Positions 18,213 through 27,381 of a stretch of DNA of 64,000 nucleotides are shown piece by piece (position 1 is the first letter of the stretch; every line of letters begins with the position of its first letter). Under the pieces are notes generated by a model. The model ran no database searches, was not told the DNA's origin, and saw nothing but the letters and a program-made list of their open reading frames with translations. Location: the NCBI GenBank assembly GCA_964446945.1, contig CAYUQO010000013.1:1-64000 (forward strand), read 5' to 3'. Source of the stretch: CAIYRG01 sp964446945 (lineage in GTDB: Bacteria > Pseudomonadota > Alphaproteobacteria > Micropepsales > Micropepsaceae). A program made the translations under genes and the position numbers.

Positions 18213-19220
18213 TCATTCCATCGCGATTGCCCGGGCGGCCTGCACAATTCCGGGTGGGCTCGAATAAATCCGGTCCAGAATTTTCACCGCAGCATCACCA
18301 GACGTGGGCCGCACCACCTGGCGGATTTTTTTCGCATCGTTGACGAATGCGCTGTCCTTCACCATCTCCCTAAATGCGCTGCGCAGTATTCCCACGCGAT
18401 CGTCCGGCACCTGATTACTGAACACCAATGGCTTGCCAAGCTCGCCGGCCGACGTGAGCAGATGCAAAACCGCACGGTCGCGTTTGTCCTTGAGCAGGTC
18501 GGATGCGCTTGGCACGCTCGCCGGCAGGTCCGGCATCGTCGCCGATGTGATCCGCAGGACAGGCGTGATGCTGTTTCCCGAAATCCACGACGGCGGCAGA
18601 CTCGCCCAGGTGATGCAGCCGCCGTTGAGTTCGCCGCGTTCCACAGCGATGAAACCTTCCGCGCTGCCGCTATAGCCGGCGACAGAGCGGACATTGACGT
18701 TGAACAGCCGGCGCAGAATTTTTTGCTCAATATCGGAAGAAGAACCGGGATTGGTCCGGCCCATATAGATCACGGGCAGCCGCTGCATGTCGGCAAGCGT
18801 CTTCGCACTGACCGTGTGCCAGACATAGCAGACCGCGACGTCCTCCGCGACGCTGCCGATCCATTTGAATTTGCGGAAGTCGATCGGCACCTTGTCGGGC
18901 GTCAGCAGCGAATTGGTAATTTGGGTGAAATCGAACATTTCCAGGACCGTGCCGTCCCTCGGCGCAACCCGTTCGACATATTCCAGCGAGCGCAACGAAC
19001 CGGCGCCGGGCAAATTGCTCACGACGACCGTTGGGTCACCCGGGACAAAGCGGCCCAGATGGCGTGCGATCAGCCTTGCATTGAGATCGTAATCGCCGCC
19101 GCTCGCATATCCCACGACAAGGGTCAGCGTCTTGCCCTGGTAAAATTCGGCTGCCTGAACAGGGGCTGCGAGCCGGGCAACCAGCGCGATTGCAAGCGCA
19201 GCGATGGACACCAACTTCAT
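18213..19220 (-). CDS. Bug-type (TctC) periplasmic solute receptor
   Basis: A 335-residue exported binding protein. After a signal peptide (about 1-23) come FYQGKTLTLVVGYASGGDYD, RHLGRFVPGDPTVVVSNLPGAG and later VYIMGR-like and SAEGF segments, the hallmarks of tripartite-tricarboxylate-transporter receptors. It captures a carboxylate or similar solute in the periplasm. No TctA/TctB membrane genes are next to it, so it is an orphan receptor in this window. Confidence 0.85.
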   Translation of the reverse strand: MKLVSIAALAIALVARLAAPVQAAEFYQGKTLTLVVGYASGGDYDLNARLIARHLGRFVPGDPTVVVSNLPGAGSLRSLEYVERVAPRDGTVLEMFDFTQITNSLLTPDKVPIDFRKFKWIGSVAEDVAVCYVWHTVSAKTLADMQRLPVIYMGRTNPGSSSDIEQKILRRLFNVNVRSVAGYSGSAEGFIAVERGELNGGCITWASLPPSWISGNSITPVLRITSATMPDLPASVPSASDLLKDKRDRAVLHLLTSAGELGKPLVFSNQVPDDRVGILRSAFREMVKDSAFVNDAKKIRQVVRPTSGDAAVKILDRIYSSPPGIVQAARAIAME

Positions 19221-19400
19221 GGCGGTTCGTGATCTGGACCCGGTTCGGGACCATCATAATGCCTGACATGACCAGGGATTCAATCCTGGGCTTCCTGAGC
19301 CGCGTCCGGACCGGAAAACTGTGCTAAATTATCATAGCCAAATCCGCACACGGAGGCATTCGCCACGGGTGACATCGGTCAGTTTCGCAGTTTCGGCAAA

Positions 19401-20444
19401 GTGAAGCGTTTGCCGGCGGCGGCAATGGAGCCGGTGATTGATCCCGCCGGCTGGTCACCGGAAGATTTTGGAGCGGTCGCGGACTGGAGCTATCGCATTA
19501 CCGGGCGCGATGTCGGCGAACTATCCGACGCCGTAGCGTTTGTTCGCCGCAATGGCATCGCAATCGAGTCGGTGAACCGGAAGAATTTCCGCCTCAATGC
19601 ATTGGCCGAAATTCTGGCCGACATCCGGCACGAGTTGAGGGACGGCCGCGGCATGGTGATGATTCAGAATTTTCCGGTGACGCGGTTCGATCGGGGGGCA
19701 ATTGCCATCGCATTTCTTGGACTCGGCAGCCATCTTGGAGAAGCGGTTTCCCAGAATGCGCAAGGACACATCCTCGGCCATGTGAAAGACCTTGGGGGCG
19801 ATTACGCGGAGGCGAACACGCGCGGCTATATGACAAGGTCCGAAATGCTGTTCCACGCCGATGGCGCCGATTTCGTCGGCCTGCTCTGTTTGCAGGGGGC
19901 AAAACATGGCGGCGAAAGCCGCGTTGCGAGCTCAGTTAGTGTGTACAACCGCATCCTCGAGCAGCGGCCGGATCTTGCGAAAGTGTTATGCGAGGACTTT
20001 TGCCGCTCGCGTTCCGGCGAGCAAAATCCGGGCGACAGGCCATATTTCAAACAGCCGATTTTCTCATTCACCGAGGGATATTTCAGCGCCACTGGAGCCG
20101 GCGCCGCGATCGATAAGGCACAAAAGATTCCGGGCGTCCCGCCTTATACGGCGGCGCAGAAAGAGGCGGTGGCCTTCTATCGCAAAACCGCCGATGAATG
20201 TGCGCTCGACGTACCGTTCGAGCAGGGCGACATCCAGTTCCTCAACAATTTCGTCACGCTTCACACCCGGCGCGAATATGAGGATTGGCCAGAAGATCAG
20301 CGCAAACGTCACTTGTTGCGGTTATGGCTTTCTGAAGCCGAAGGCCGCCCGATTCCCAAAGAACAGCGCGAAGGCCGCTCCGGACGCGGTGTGCATGTCG
20401 AAGGCGTCAAACTCGTCGCGCCGCTGGATGCAGTCCCGGCTTAG
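19401..20444 (+). CDS. TauD/TfdA-like Fe(II)/2-oxoglutarate dioxygenase
   Basis: A 347-residue cytosolic protein of the TauD/TfdA-like fold. The HxD iron motif is FHADGAD (about residue 152) and the distal His is in TLHTRREYED near the C-terminus; the later Arg (HLLRLWL) would bind 2-oxoglutarate. Substrate unknown. The GTG at 19401 has no ribosome site. An in-frame ACG at 19365 lies 8 bases after CGGAGG and would add GDIGQFRSFGK, so the true start may be a non-standard or mutated codon. Its stop overlaps the convergent ICL/PEP-mutase-like gene by 4 bases. Confidence 0.8.
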   Translation: MKRLPAAAMEPVIDPAGWSPEDFGAVADWSYRITGRDVGELSDAVAFVRRNGIAIESVNRKNFRLNALAEILADIRHELRDGRGMVMIQNFPVTRFDRGAIAIAFLGLGSHLGEAVSQNAQGHILGHVKDLGGDYAEANTRGYMTRSEMLFHADGADFVGLLCLQGAKHGGESRVASSVSVYNRILEQRPDLAKVLCEDFCRSRSGEQNPGDRPYFKQPIFSFTEGYFSATGAGAAIDKAQKIPGVPPYTAAQKEAVAFYRKTADECALDVPFEQGDIQFLNNFVTLHTRREYEDWPEDQRKRHLLRLWLSEAEGRPIPKEQREGRSGRGVHVEGVKLVAPLDAVPA

Positions 20445-21439
20445 CGCTCGGCCGGCGAGCCAGCGGCGGGCAGATTGTATTTGCGCGAGAGGGCACTGAG
20501 TTCTGCGACCTGCTCAATCTTCTCCGAGGTCTGCGGATCGAGCGCATTCCTTCTCGCCTCCGTCAGCTTGCCCGTGCCCTGCAATTCCACCAGCGCCCGG
20601 TCGACTGCACCCAAGGCGAAATTCACCATGGTGACGGCTTGCCCAACTGTAATCCGGGCTGCCCTCATGGCATCGACGGTCGCGGGGATATTCGCGTTGC
20701 CGACACCAGCCATGAGCGGTTTTTTGATCAGATCGGCCGCTTTCGTATAATCCTGTGGCGTGCGTAATCCGATCCAGACGGCATCGGCGCCGGCATCGGC
20801 ATAGGCGGCGGCCCGATCGAGCAATTCCGCGTTGGAACCGTTGGAAGCCGGCGCAAGGCAGCGTGCGATAATCACCATATCCGTACGTGCATCCGCTGCG
20901 GCATGGATGTTGTCGATCATCCTGTCCTTCGGCATTACGCCGGGCACCGCATAATTGGTCGCGCGGTTCCTCGGCATGCGGTCGTCGAAAGCAGCGCATC
21001 CGATGCCGCCGCGCTCGGCCTGCTTTGCGAAGCGGTAAACATTCAGCGGTGTGGCGCCGAAATCATCAACATCAGCAAGAATCGGAATGTCCGTATTCGA
21101 CGCAATCACGCTGTCATAATCGACGATTTCGGACACCGTGACGATTGCCTGATCGGGCGACCCAACCAGAGCCTGATTGGCGACGCTGCTGCCGACAAAG
21201 GCCGCTTTGAACCCGTGAAACGCGCACAGACGTGTGGAGAGGATGTCGAACGCGCCAGGGCAAATCAGCGGTTCCGGTCCATTCATCAGGGCACGAAATC
21301 GCGCGCCCATGGTTCTCGGCACGCCGGACGTTTGAGAGCCTGGCGCAGCGGCGGCGGCCGCTCCTGAAGATAGCAATAATGCGGATGCCGCCAAGCCCGC
21401 GGTCTGGACAAATTTCCGCCGGTCGCTCGTGCTGCTCAT
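20441..21439 (-). CDS. Exported isocitrate-lyase/PEP-mutase-like protein
   Basis: A 332-residue protein of the ICL/PEP-mutase superfamily with a Tat-like N-terminus (DRRKFVQTAGLAASALLL). Barrel segments include CPGAFDILSTRLCAFHGF, ILADVDDFG and GADAVWIGLRTP. Where lyases of the family carry a Cys-containing loop, this protein has FDDRMPRNRA, so C-C lyase activity of the usual kind is doubtful. ATG at 21439 begins the signal. The gene upstream on the same strand is the Mo-hydroxylase pair, 23 bases away, so it may be the last gene of that operon. Confidence 0.8.
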   Translation of the reverse strand: MSSTSDRRKFVQTAGLAASALLLSSGAAAAAAPGSQTSGVPRTMGARFRALMNGPEPLICPGAFDILSTRLCAFHGFKAAFVGSSVANQALVGSPDQAIVTVSEIVDYDSVIASNTDIPILADVDDFGATPLNVYRFAKQAERGGIGCAAFDDRMPRNRATNYAVPGVMPKDRMIDNIHAAADARTDMVIIARCLAPASNGSNAELLDRAAAYADAGADAVWIGLRTPQDYTKAADLIKKPLMAGVGNANIPATVDAMRAARITVGQAVTMVNFALGAVDRALVELQGTGKLTEARRNALDPQTSEKIEQVAELSALSRKYNLPAAGSPAER

Positions 21440-21462
21440 GCGCCCCTCCGTCGCGTCGCTGG

Positions 21463-23811
21463 TCAAGCCCAGGTGAGATCGTGGTTGCGGAACGGCAAGT
21501 CGCGATAGCGCTTGCCGGTGATCTGGAAAATGGCATCGCCGATCGCCGACTGGATCGACGTACCACGGTCGTGGCCCATGCCGTTCATCCAATGCCCGGT
21601 GTTGAAGAACCGGATATTGATTTCGGGCGGCGTGTCGACGATTCGCGACAGGATGAACTGGTCGAAATTGTGCTGAGCGATGCGGCCTTCTTCGACCGTG
21701 CATTCCTGGTTCATCGCGTCGTTGTAGAACCACACGATCTGGCCCTCGATCTGCTTTCTCACCGACAGCGGATTGACGAGGCGGAATCCCTCTTCATGGG
21801 CGACATCGACGCGCTCAACGCGGACCTTTCCGGCGCGGCTGATGGAAACGGTGTGCACCATGGCGCTGATGGTCGCCATGCCATCGCCCTCCGCGCCGTG
21901 TTCCTCCAGCGCGATGGCGCGAGCCGTGCCCTTCGGCAGCGGCTTGCCCCAACCCGACATTTCGGCTGCCATATCCAGTGCCTTGATCATGTCCGCTTTG
22001 TACGGAAGATTGGTGCGGGCGATCAGCTCACGCCTGTAAAGATAGGGGTCCTTGCCGGCGGCATGTGCAAGTTCGTCCATGAAAGTTTCGCGGTAATAGG
22101 TTTGCGCCGGCGCGCCAACTCCGCGGCGTGTGCCGACGGGAATGTGGAATTTCCGGCTGTGGGTTGAGAACCGGTAATTGGGCGCAAAATATCGCGGGGC
22201 GACATCGAATCCGGTTGTTTGTCCGGGGGCGTCGACATCGGTTGCCGTTCGGACCTCGATGGCCATGGGCCATCCGTCGCGATCGAGCGCGGCGCGCAAC
22301 CGGGCGACACCGATCGACCGGAAAGTCGTGCCGACGAAGTCTTCCTCGCGCGTCCACAGCATGTGGATCGGCGTGCCGCGATTCTGGTTGGCGATGTAGA
22401 TTGCCTGTTCCGCCTGCGGACCATTGCCGTTGCGGCCGTAGCCGCCACCAAGGTGGCACAAATGGACATAGACATTTGTTTCGGGAATCCCGGTGATGCG
22501 GGAGCCCGAGCGGCGCGTCTCCTGCGGGCTTTGATCGCCGAGCCAGATATCCACCCGGTTGTCGGTCACAAGCACGGTGGCGTTTCCCGGCTCCATCCGC
22601 GCGCGCGGAAGATAAGGCACGGAGTAAGTCGCTTCGACAATCTTATCGGCGTTGCGAAACGCGGCATCGCAGTCGCCGAGATTGACCTCGACTTTGCCGG
22701 GCTCCTTCAGCGAGGCGAGCAGGTCGGCGCGGATATTGGCGGTGTTCCGCGCCGCGAATTCCGGCGGCACGTCCCATTCGATCGGCATTTTGTCGAGCGC
22801 GGACTTTGCCTGATACCAGGTCTCGCCGAGCACGGCGACGCCGGCGCCGAAGACATGGCCGCGGATCAAAGATGGATCGGGAATGGGGAATTGGATGGCG
22901 GAAATGACGCCGGGCTCGTGGCGAATGCGGTCGAAGTCGTAGCTTTTGACCTTGCCGCCATAGACCGGGCATGACCCGACCGCCGCCCATTTCATGCCGG
23001 GCAGAAAAACGTCAATTCCGTACTCCGCCTTGCCCGCAACTTTCAGAGGCACATCGAGATTTTTCTGCTCTGTCCCCATGAGCTTCCATTCCATCGGGGG
23101 CTTGATGCGGATCGCTTCGGGATGGGGATGCGGAGTCTGGGCGGCGAGTGCGGCGACTTTGCCATAGGTGGTGGTGCGCCCGCTTGGTGCATGCGTGATC
23201 ACGCTATTGGCTGAGCTGAGTTCTTCGACCGGCACGTTCCAGGTTTTCGCAGCCGCCAACAGCAGCCGCTCGCGCGCTTCGGCGCCGGCAAGCTGCAGAT
23301 AATAGCGGCCGTCCCGGACCGAACCGACGCCATTCGTCCGCATACGGCGGTACAGGGTGTCTGGAATACCATTGACGCCGTCGGATTTGCGATCGCCGAA
23401 TTCGGGCACGCCGCCGCTATACGGATCCTGCGCCCCATGCCCGGGCACCTTCAGCGTCCAGGCCGGCGCCATTTCGCGGGCGTCGCGATTGGCGGAGGCA
23501 TATTGCGGCCGGACTTTGCTCCAGTCGCATTGCAGTTCTTCGGCCACCATCATCGCATTGGACGTCCATACGCCCTGGCCGAGCTCGGTTTGGCCGATGC
23601 GAATGGTCACCGTGTCGTCCGGTGCGACGACGACCCAGGCATTCACCTCGGGAATTCCAGGATCTAACGCCCATGCGGCGCCCTCGGGATGAATGATTTG
23701 CGCGTTCGCGCGCGGCGGCATCCAGAAGCCGACGACAAGGGCGCCGGTTGCCGCGGCAGCGGTGGCGAGAAAATCGCGGCGGTCGAGTTGGCTGGAATCA
23801 TGGTCGGCCAT
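21463..23811 (-). CDS. Molybdenum hydroxylase large subunit (IorB/aldehyde-oxidase-like)
   Basis: A 782-residue molybdopterin-cytosine-dinucleotide subunit of the xanthine dehydrogenase family, closest in layout to isoquinoline 1-oxidoreductase IorB. The N-terminus has a Tat signal (LDRRDFLATAAAA) for export with its partner. Typical segments are IRIGQTELGQGVWT, CHLGGGYGRNGNG and the C-terminal AIGDAIFQITGKR. It hydroxylates an N-heterocycle or aldehyde and passes electrons to the 2Fe-2S subunit encoded directly upstream; the two genes overlap (TGATG). Confidence 0.9.
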   Translation of the reverse strand: MADHDSSQLDRRDFLATAAAATGALVVGFWMPPRANAQIIHPEGAAWALDPGIPEVNAWVVVAPDDTVTIRIGQTELGQGVWTSNAMMVAEELQCDWSKVRPQYASANRDAREMAPAWTLKVPGHGAQDPYSGGVPEFGDRKSDGVNGIPDTLYRRMRTNGVGSVRDGRYYLQLAGAEARERLLLAAAKTWNVPVEELSSANSVITHAPSGRTTTYGKVAALAAQTPHPHPEAIRIKPPMEWKLMGTEQKNLDVPLKVAGKAEYGIDVFLPGMKWAAVGSCPVYGGKVKSYDFDRIRHEPGVISAIQFPIPDPSLIRGHVFGAGVAVLGETWYQAKSALDKMPIEWDVPPEFAARNTANIRADLLASLKEPGKVEVNLGDCDAAFRNADKIVEATYSVPYLPRARMEPGNATVLVTDNRVDIWLGDQSPQETRRSGSRITGIPETNVYVHLCHLGGGYGRNGNGPQAEQAIYIANQNRGTPIHMLWTREEDFVGTTFRSIGVARLRAALDRDGWPMAIEVRTATDVDAPGQTTGFDVAPRYFAPNYRFSTHSRKFHIPVGTRRGVGAPAQTYYRETFMDELAHAAGKDPYLYRRELIARTNLPYKADMIKALDMAAEMSGWGKPLPKGTARAIALEEHGAEGDGMATISAMVHTVSISRAGKVRVERVDVAHEEGFRLVNPLSVRKQIEGQIVWFYNDAMNQECTVEEGRIAQHNFDQFILSRIVDTPPEINIRFFNTGHWMNGMGHDRGTSIQSAIGDAIFQITGKRYRDLPFRNHDLTWA

Positions 23812-24284
23812 CAGAGTTTCCCCACTTGCGTGGACATTTTTGCGGCGGCGAGATGGATCGCCTGCCGGATGCGGTGATAGGTGCTGCAACGGCAGGCGTT
23901 GGTCACCTCGGTGTCAATGTCGGCATCTGTCGGTTGTGGATGGCGCTTCAGCAACGCTGCGACGGCCATGATCATCCCCGATTGGCAATAGCCGCATTGC
24001 GGGACATCGAGTTCGATCCACGCCAGCTGCACAGGGTGCGTTGTATCCGGCGACAAGCCTTCGATAGTCGTCACTTTCCGTTCCCCCACCGCCGAGAGCG
24101 GGATGCTGCAGGAGCGGACCGGACGATCATCGATATGCACTGTGCAGGCGCCGCACTGGGCGATGCCGCAACTGAATTTCGTGCCGGTCAGCCGGAGATG
24201 TTCGCGGATCACCCAGAGCAGCGGAGTATCCGGCGCGGCATCGACGGAATGCTTGACGCCATTCACGATAAGATCAATCGCCAT
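23811..24284 (-). CDS. 2Fe-2S subunit of the molybdenum hydroxylase (IorA-like)
   Basis: A 157-residue protein with two iron-sulfur domains. The plant-type cluster has CGIAQCGACTVH and a following Cys (VRSCSIP); the helical C-terminal domain has CGYCQSGM and CRCSTYHRI. It transfers electrons from the Mo subunit. It carries no signal and is probably exported by hitch-hiking with the Tat-tagged large subunit. Confidence 0.92.
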   Translation of the reverse strand: MAIDLIVNGVKHSVDAAPDTPLLWVIREHLRLTGTKFSCGIAQCGACTVHIDDRPVRSCSIPLSAVGERKVTTIEGLSPDTTHPVQLAWIELDVPQCGYCQSGMIMAVAALLKRHPQPTDADIDTEVTNACRCSTYHRIRQAIHLAAAKMSTQVGKL

Positions 24285-24324
24285 TTTATTCCTCGCAGCG
24301 ATTTCGCGTTGTCATTTCAAAAGA

Positions 24325-25086
24325 TCAGGGGAGGTCCATGCCCTTGCGCTTGAGCACTTCCTGCGCCGCAGCAGACCGCAGGAAGTTCACCAGCGCACGT
24401 GCGGTTGCCGGATCCTTTGCCTTCGCGGCAATGCCGGCGGAATAGGGAATCTTCGTCTGCAGCGCCGGTGGCAACTCGCCAAACTGATCGACGCCTTTAA
24501 CCGGCCGCAACTCGGCAACCTGCTGGAAGCCAATTTGCGCTTCGCCCGATGCGATGGCTTCGCCCACCGGCCGGCCCTGTACGACGACGGCTTTGCCCTT
24601 GATCGCATCCGTTATGCCGAGTTTCTGGAATACGGTCTGCATATGCCGGCCGCTGGAACCCTGGCTGTATCCGACGCTCTTCGCCGCCATCAGCGCGGCT
24701 TTCAGCTTGTCGGGGGTGCTCACATCCGGCCGTGGCGCACCAGCCTTCACCGCGATGCCGACTTTGGAAATCATCAACAGCGTGTTGCCGTTCGCGGCGA
24801 CATCGCCGCTCTTCGCGAGGTTGTCGACGTCTTCGGTGTTTGTAATCACAACATCCGCGGCGCCGGATTTGATATCGGCGGTGATCGCGGGGGCGCCTTT
24901 CGAGTTGAATTTGACCGTGTTGCCGGTTGCCTTTTCGAACATCGGAAGCAATGTGCCCATGACATCGGGCAACGGGCCACCGCCGGCGACGACCGTGATC
25001 TCACCTGCTTGCGCCGGAGCACCGGAAACGAGGGCGAACAGGCAGGCCGCCGCCGTGAAAGCGATGAGTTTCGACATGGTCTTCAT
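24325..25086 (-). CDS. ModA-like periplasmic substrate-binding protein
   Basis: A 253-residue exported protein, signal peptide ending near PAQAGE. It has the ModA-type layout: EITVVAGGGPLPDVMGTLLP, KSGAADVVITN, GYSQGSSGRHM, and a C-terminal AKDPATARALVNFLRS. ModA proteins bind molybdate or tungstate, but related proteins bind other anions. No ModB/ModC genes are here. It lies 40 bases upstream of the Mo-hydroxylase genes and is likely co-transcribed with them, which fits a molybdenum link but does not prove it. Confidence 0.75.
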   Translation of the reverse strand: MKTMSKLIAFTAAACLFALVSGAPAQAGEITVVAGGGPLPDVMGTLLPMFEKATGNTVKFNSKGAPAITADIKSGAADVVITNTEDVDNLAKSGDVAANGNTLLMISKVGIAVKAGAPRPDVSTPDKLKAALMAAKSVGYSQGSSGRHMQTVFQKLGITDAIKGKAVVVQGRPVGEAIASGEAQIGFQQVAELRPVKGVDQFGELPPALQTKIPYSAGIAAKAKDPATARALVNFLRSAAAQEVLKRKGMDLP

Positions 25087-25195
25087 GACGATTTCCCTCC
25101 AGCGTTATGAATGAGTCGCGGGCCAATGGCAGCAGACGCAACAATAGCGAACTGGAGGCGAACAGTCAGGGGCCGAAAACAGCCGGCCCGCGGAT

Positions 25196-25816
25196 TCAGC
25201 GGCAGCCGAAAGCGAATCCGCCGCACGGACCATAGCTGCGCGATACGCTGCCAATCAGGCTGAATGTCCCGCCATGCCCGAAATTCATCGTAAAGCCGGT
25301 GCCGACGGTGGTCGAATAGCCGTTGTTGAACGGGCTGAAATAAAATCCGCTCGCCGGCCCCCTCGCCATAGCGCCAAGGAAGTCCATGGACAAACCGCCG
25401 CCCAGATTGAACGACATCCGCCCCGCGACACTCGATGGCATCGCAACCGCAGGATCCATATTGAGGCCACTGGCATAGTTGGTGGCAATGCTGCCGGGAA
25501 ACCCGGGAACAAGCCCCCTGGAACCAATCCCGGAAATCAGGCCGGCAGGTCCGTTGGAAACCGAGCTGAACACGCTGACCGATACGCCGTCGCCGAGATT
25601 GTTGGTGAACCCGTGCACCGATGTCGAATAGAGCCCGCCACCCGGACTGGAAAAATAATCGGTGAAGCTGATCGGGTTCGACTGCGACTGCGCAAGCGCG
25701 GGATCCGGCACACGGGGCATATCGTAATTGTACCAGCCCTGGGCATGCGCCGAAGCGGCCGCCAGAATGACGAACCCTGTCAGTGCCGCTACTCTGATCG
25801 TTGTCTGCATAGCCAT
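25196..25816 (-). CDS. Secreted Gly/Ser/Phe-rich protein of unknown function
   Basis: A 206-residue exported protein with signal peptide ending near SAHAQG. The mature protein alternates hydrophobic and Gly/Ser/Asn residues (VSVSVFSSVSNGP, MSFNLGGGLSMDFLG, GGTFSLIGSVSRS), suggesting a beta-solenoid or small barrel. It ends in PCGGFAFGCR with a cysteine pair. I do not recognise the family. Confidence 0.65.
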   Translation of the reverse strand: MAMQTTIRVAALTGFVILAAASAHAQGWYNYDMPRVPDPALAQSQSNPISFTDYFSSPGGGLYSTSVHGFTNNLGDGVSVSVFSSVSNGPAGLISGIGSRGLVPGFPGSIATNYASGLNMDPAVAMPSSVAGRMSFNLGGGLSMDFLGAMARGPASGFYFSPFNNGYSTTVGTGFTMNFGHGGTFSLIGSVSRSYGPCGGFAFGCR

Positions 25817-25901
25817 GTCCGGAGCCCGTTACGCGTATACACGCCAGTTTAGCCCATATCGGGCTGTCTTGTGCGGAAAATTTGCCGAAGGCGGTTAAGC
25901 A

Positions 25902-26627
25902 ATGACAAACTTTCACGGGCGGGTGGAAATCGCCAAAGACGCTGAGGCTCTGGCGCACCGGGTCGCCGAATACTTTGCCCAGCTTGCGGCCGCTTCGAAT
26001 GATCGATTCAGGGTTGCACTTTCGGGTGGATCGACGCCCAAAAAACTTTACGAGCTGCTGGCCTCATCCGAATTCCGCAAGCGCGTACCATGGGGCAGGA
26101 TTCTGTGGTTCTGGGGAGATGAGCGATTCGTCTCGCATGATGATCCGGACAGCAATTACCGGATGGCGCAGGAGGCGATGCTGTCGCGCATTCCGGTTCC
26201 ACGCGAAAACATCTTTCCCATACCGACCGATGGCGATCCCGATGCTGCCGTTGCGCGATACGAATCGACTCTGAAGAGAATCTACGGACAGGAATCGCTC
26301 ATTCCCGATGAGCCGCTGTTCGATATCGTGCTGCTCGGCATGGGAGATGATGGTCACACCGCATCATTGATTCCCGGCGAACGGGTGTTGGAGGACCGGA
26401 CGCATTGGGTCGCAGCCGTCCCTCATGGACGGCCGGAAGTGCGGATCACGCTGACCTATCCCGCGATCCAAAGCAGCCGGCATGTTGCGTTTCTGGTGCA
26501 GGGCGAATCGAAGGCGAAAATGTTCAGGGCGATCCGCTCCGGCCAAAGTGATGCGCCGGCTGCGAGGGTGCGGCCGCAAGGTGAACTGATCTGGTTTGTC
26601 GATCGCGCCGCTGCGGGCCCGGACTGA
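25902..26627 (+). CDS. pgl: 6-phosphogluconolactonase
   Basis: A 241-residue cytosolic enzyme that hydrolyses 6-phosphogluconolactone in the oxidative pentose phosphate or Entner-Doudoroff route. Signature segments are VALSGGSTPKKLYELL, FWGDERFV, and GMGDDGHTASLIPG. Length is normal for the DevB-type family. Gluconokinase, 6 kb away, acts on a neighbouring metabolite, but the other pathway genes are absent here. It is convergent with the ferritin-like gene (5 bases apart). Confidence 0.92.
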   Translation: MTNFHGRVEIAKDAEALAHRVAEYFAQLAAASNDRFRVALSGGSTPKKLYELLASSEFRKRVPWGRILWFWGDERFVSHDDPDSNYRMAQEAMLSRIPVPRENIFPIPTDGDPDAAVARYESTLKRIYGQESLIPDEPLFDIVLLGMGDDGHTASLIPGERVLEDRTHWVAAVPHGRPEVRITLTYPAIQSSRHVAFLVQGESKAKMFRAIRSGQSDAPAARVRPQGELIWFVDRAAAGPD

Positions 26628-26631
26628 TCAA

Positions 26632-27186
26632 TCAGCGTTGAAGCGGTGGCCGCCCTTCATGCGCCACGAGAAGATCATGCATGTCGTTGGCGTGCTCTTC
26701 TTCGACCGCCAATATGCGCTCGATCATGAGGCGCGTTCCGGGGTCCTTGTCGGCGAAATAGCGGATCAGTTCGCGATAGTGATCGACCGCGATGCGTTCT
26801 GCGACCAGGTTTTCCCGGATCATTTCCACGAGATTGCCGCCTTCGGAATATTCCGAGGCCGAACGGCTTGCGAGTCCGTCGGGATCGAAGTTGGGCTTGC
26901 CCCCGAGCTGGTTGATGCGCTCGGCCACCATGACCATGTGCTGCTGCTCCTCTTTCGCGTGCTGGGCAAATTCTTTTTTCACCGCCTCGCTCGATATGCC
27001 CTGCGCGGCAACCGCGTGCATGGTGTAGCGCAATACGCACACGATTTCGGTGGCCAGCACCGATTGCAGGATTTCAATCGTCCGGTTGAGGTCACCCTGA
27101 TAGGTCCTGGTGACGGCGCCCTGATCGAGGTTCTGGCGCGCGCGGTCGCGCAGCGTCTGGATATCGGTAAGGAATGGTTTGTCCAT
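26632..27186 (-). CDS. Ferritin-like (bacterioferritin-type) protein
   Basis: A 184-residue four-helix protein. Metal ligands are visible in EIVCVLRYTMHAV, HAKEEQQHMVMV and EEEHANDMHDLL, i.e. two ExxH motifs in a ferritin-like carboxylate-bridged di-iron site. It would store iron or protect DNA from oxidants in the cytosol. It differs from classical Bfr in the lack of an obvious haem Met. Start ATG at 27186. Confidence 0.85.
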   Translation of the reverse strand: MDKPFLTDIQTLRDRARQNLDQGAVTRTYQGDLNRTIEILQSVLATEIVCVLRYTMHAVAAQGISSEAVKKEFAQHAKEEQQHMVMVAERINQLGGKPNFDPDGLASRSASEYSEGGNLVEMIRENLVAERIAVDHYRELIRYFADKDPGTRLMIERILAVEEEHANDMHDLLVAHEGRPPLQR

Positions 27187-27263
27187 GGAACGCTCCGGAA
27201 CAATGCTGGGTGACGTTCGGATACGCGGTCAGGGCTGCCGCGTTGCAGCGCGGAGGGAAATTT

Positions 27264-27371
27264 TTTCACGCGGAGACGCGGAGATTACAGAGATACCAGT
27301 GGCGTGACCTACAGGGGAGCAGTTCCCCCTTACATACTCAAGATCTCTGCGTTCTCCGCGTCTCCGCGTGA
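27264..27371. repeat. Dispersed palindromic element, copy 2
   Basis: The left end TTTCACGCGGAGACGCGGAG mirrors the right end CTCCGCGTCTCCGCGTGA. Next to each arm the ACAGAG/CTCTG segments also pair. The centre (about 50 bases) is unlike copy 1 at 17073-17181, so only the termini are conserved. It sits in the intergenic space between the ferritin-like gene and a lectin-like gene. Confidence 0.75.
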
Positions 27372-27381
27372 TTCATTTTGT

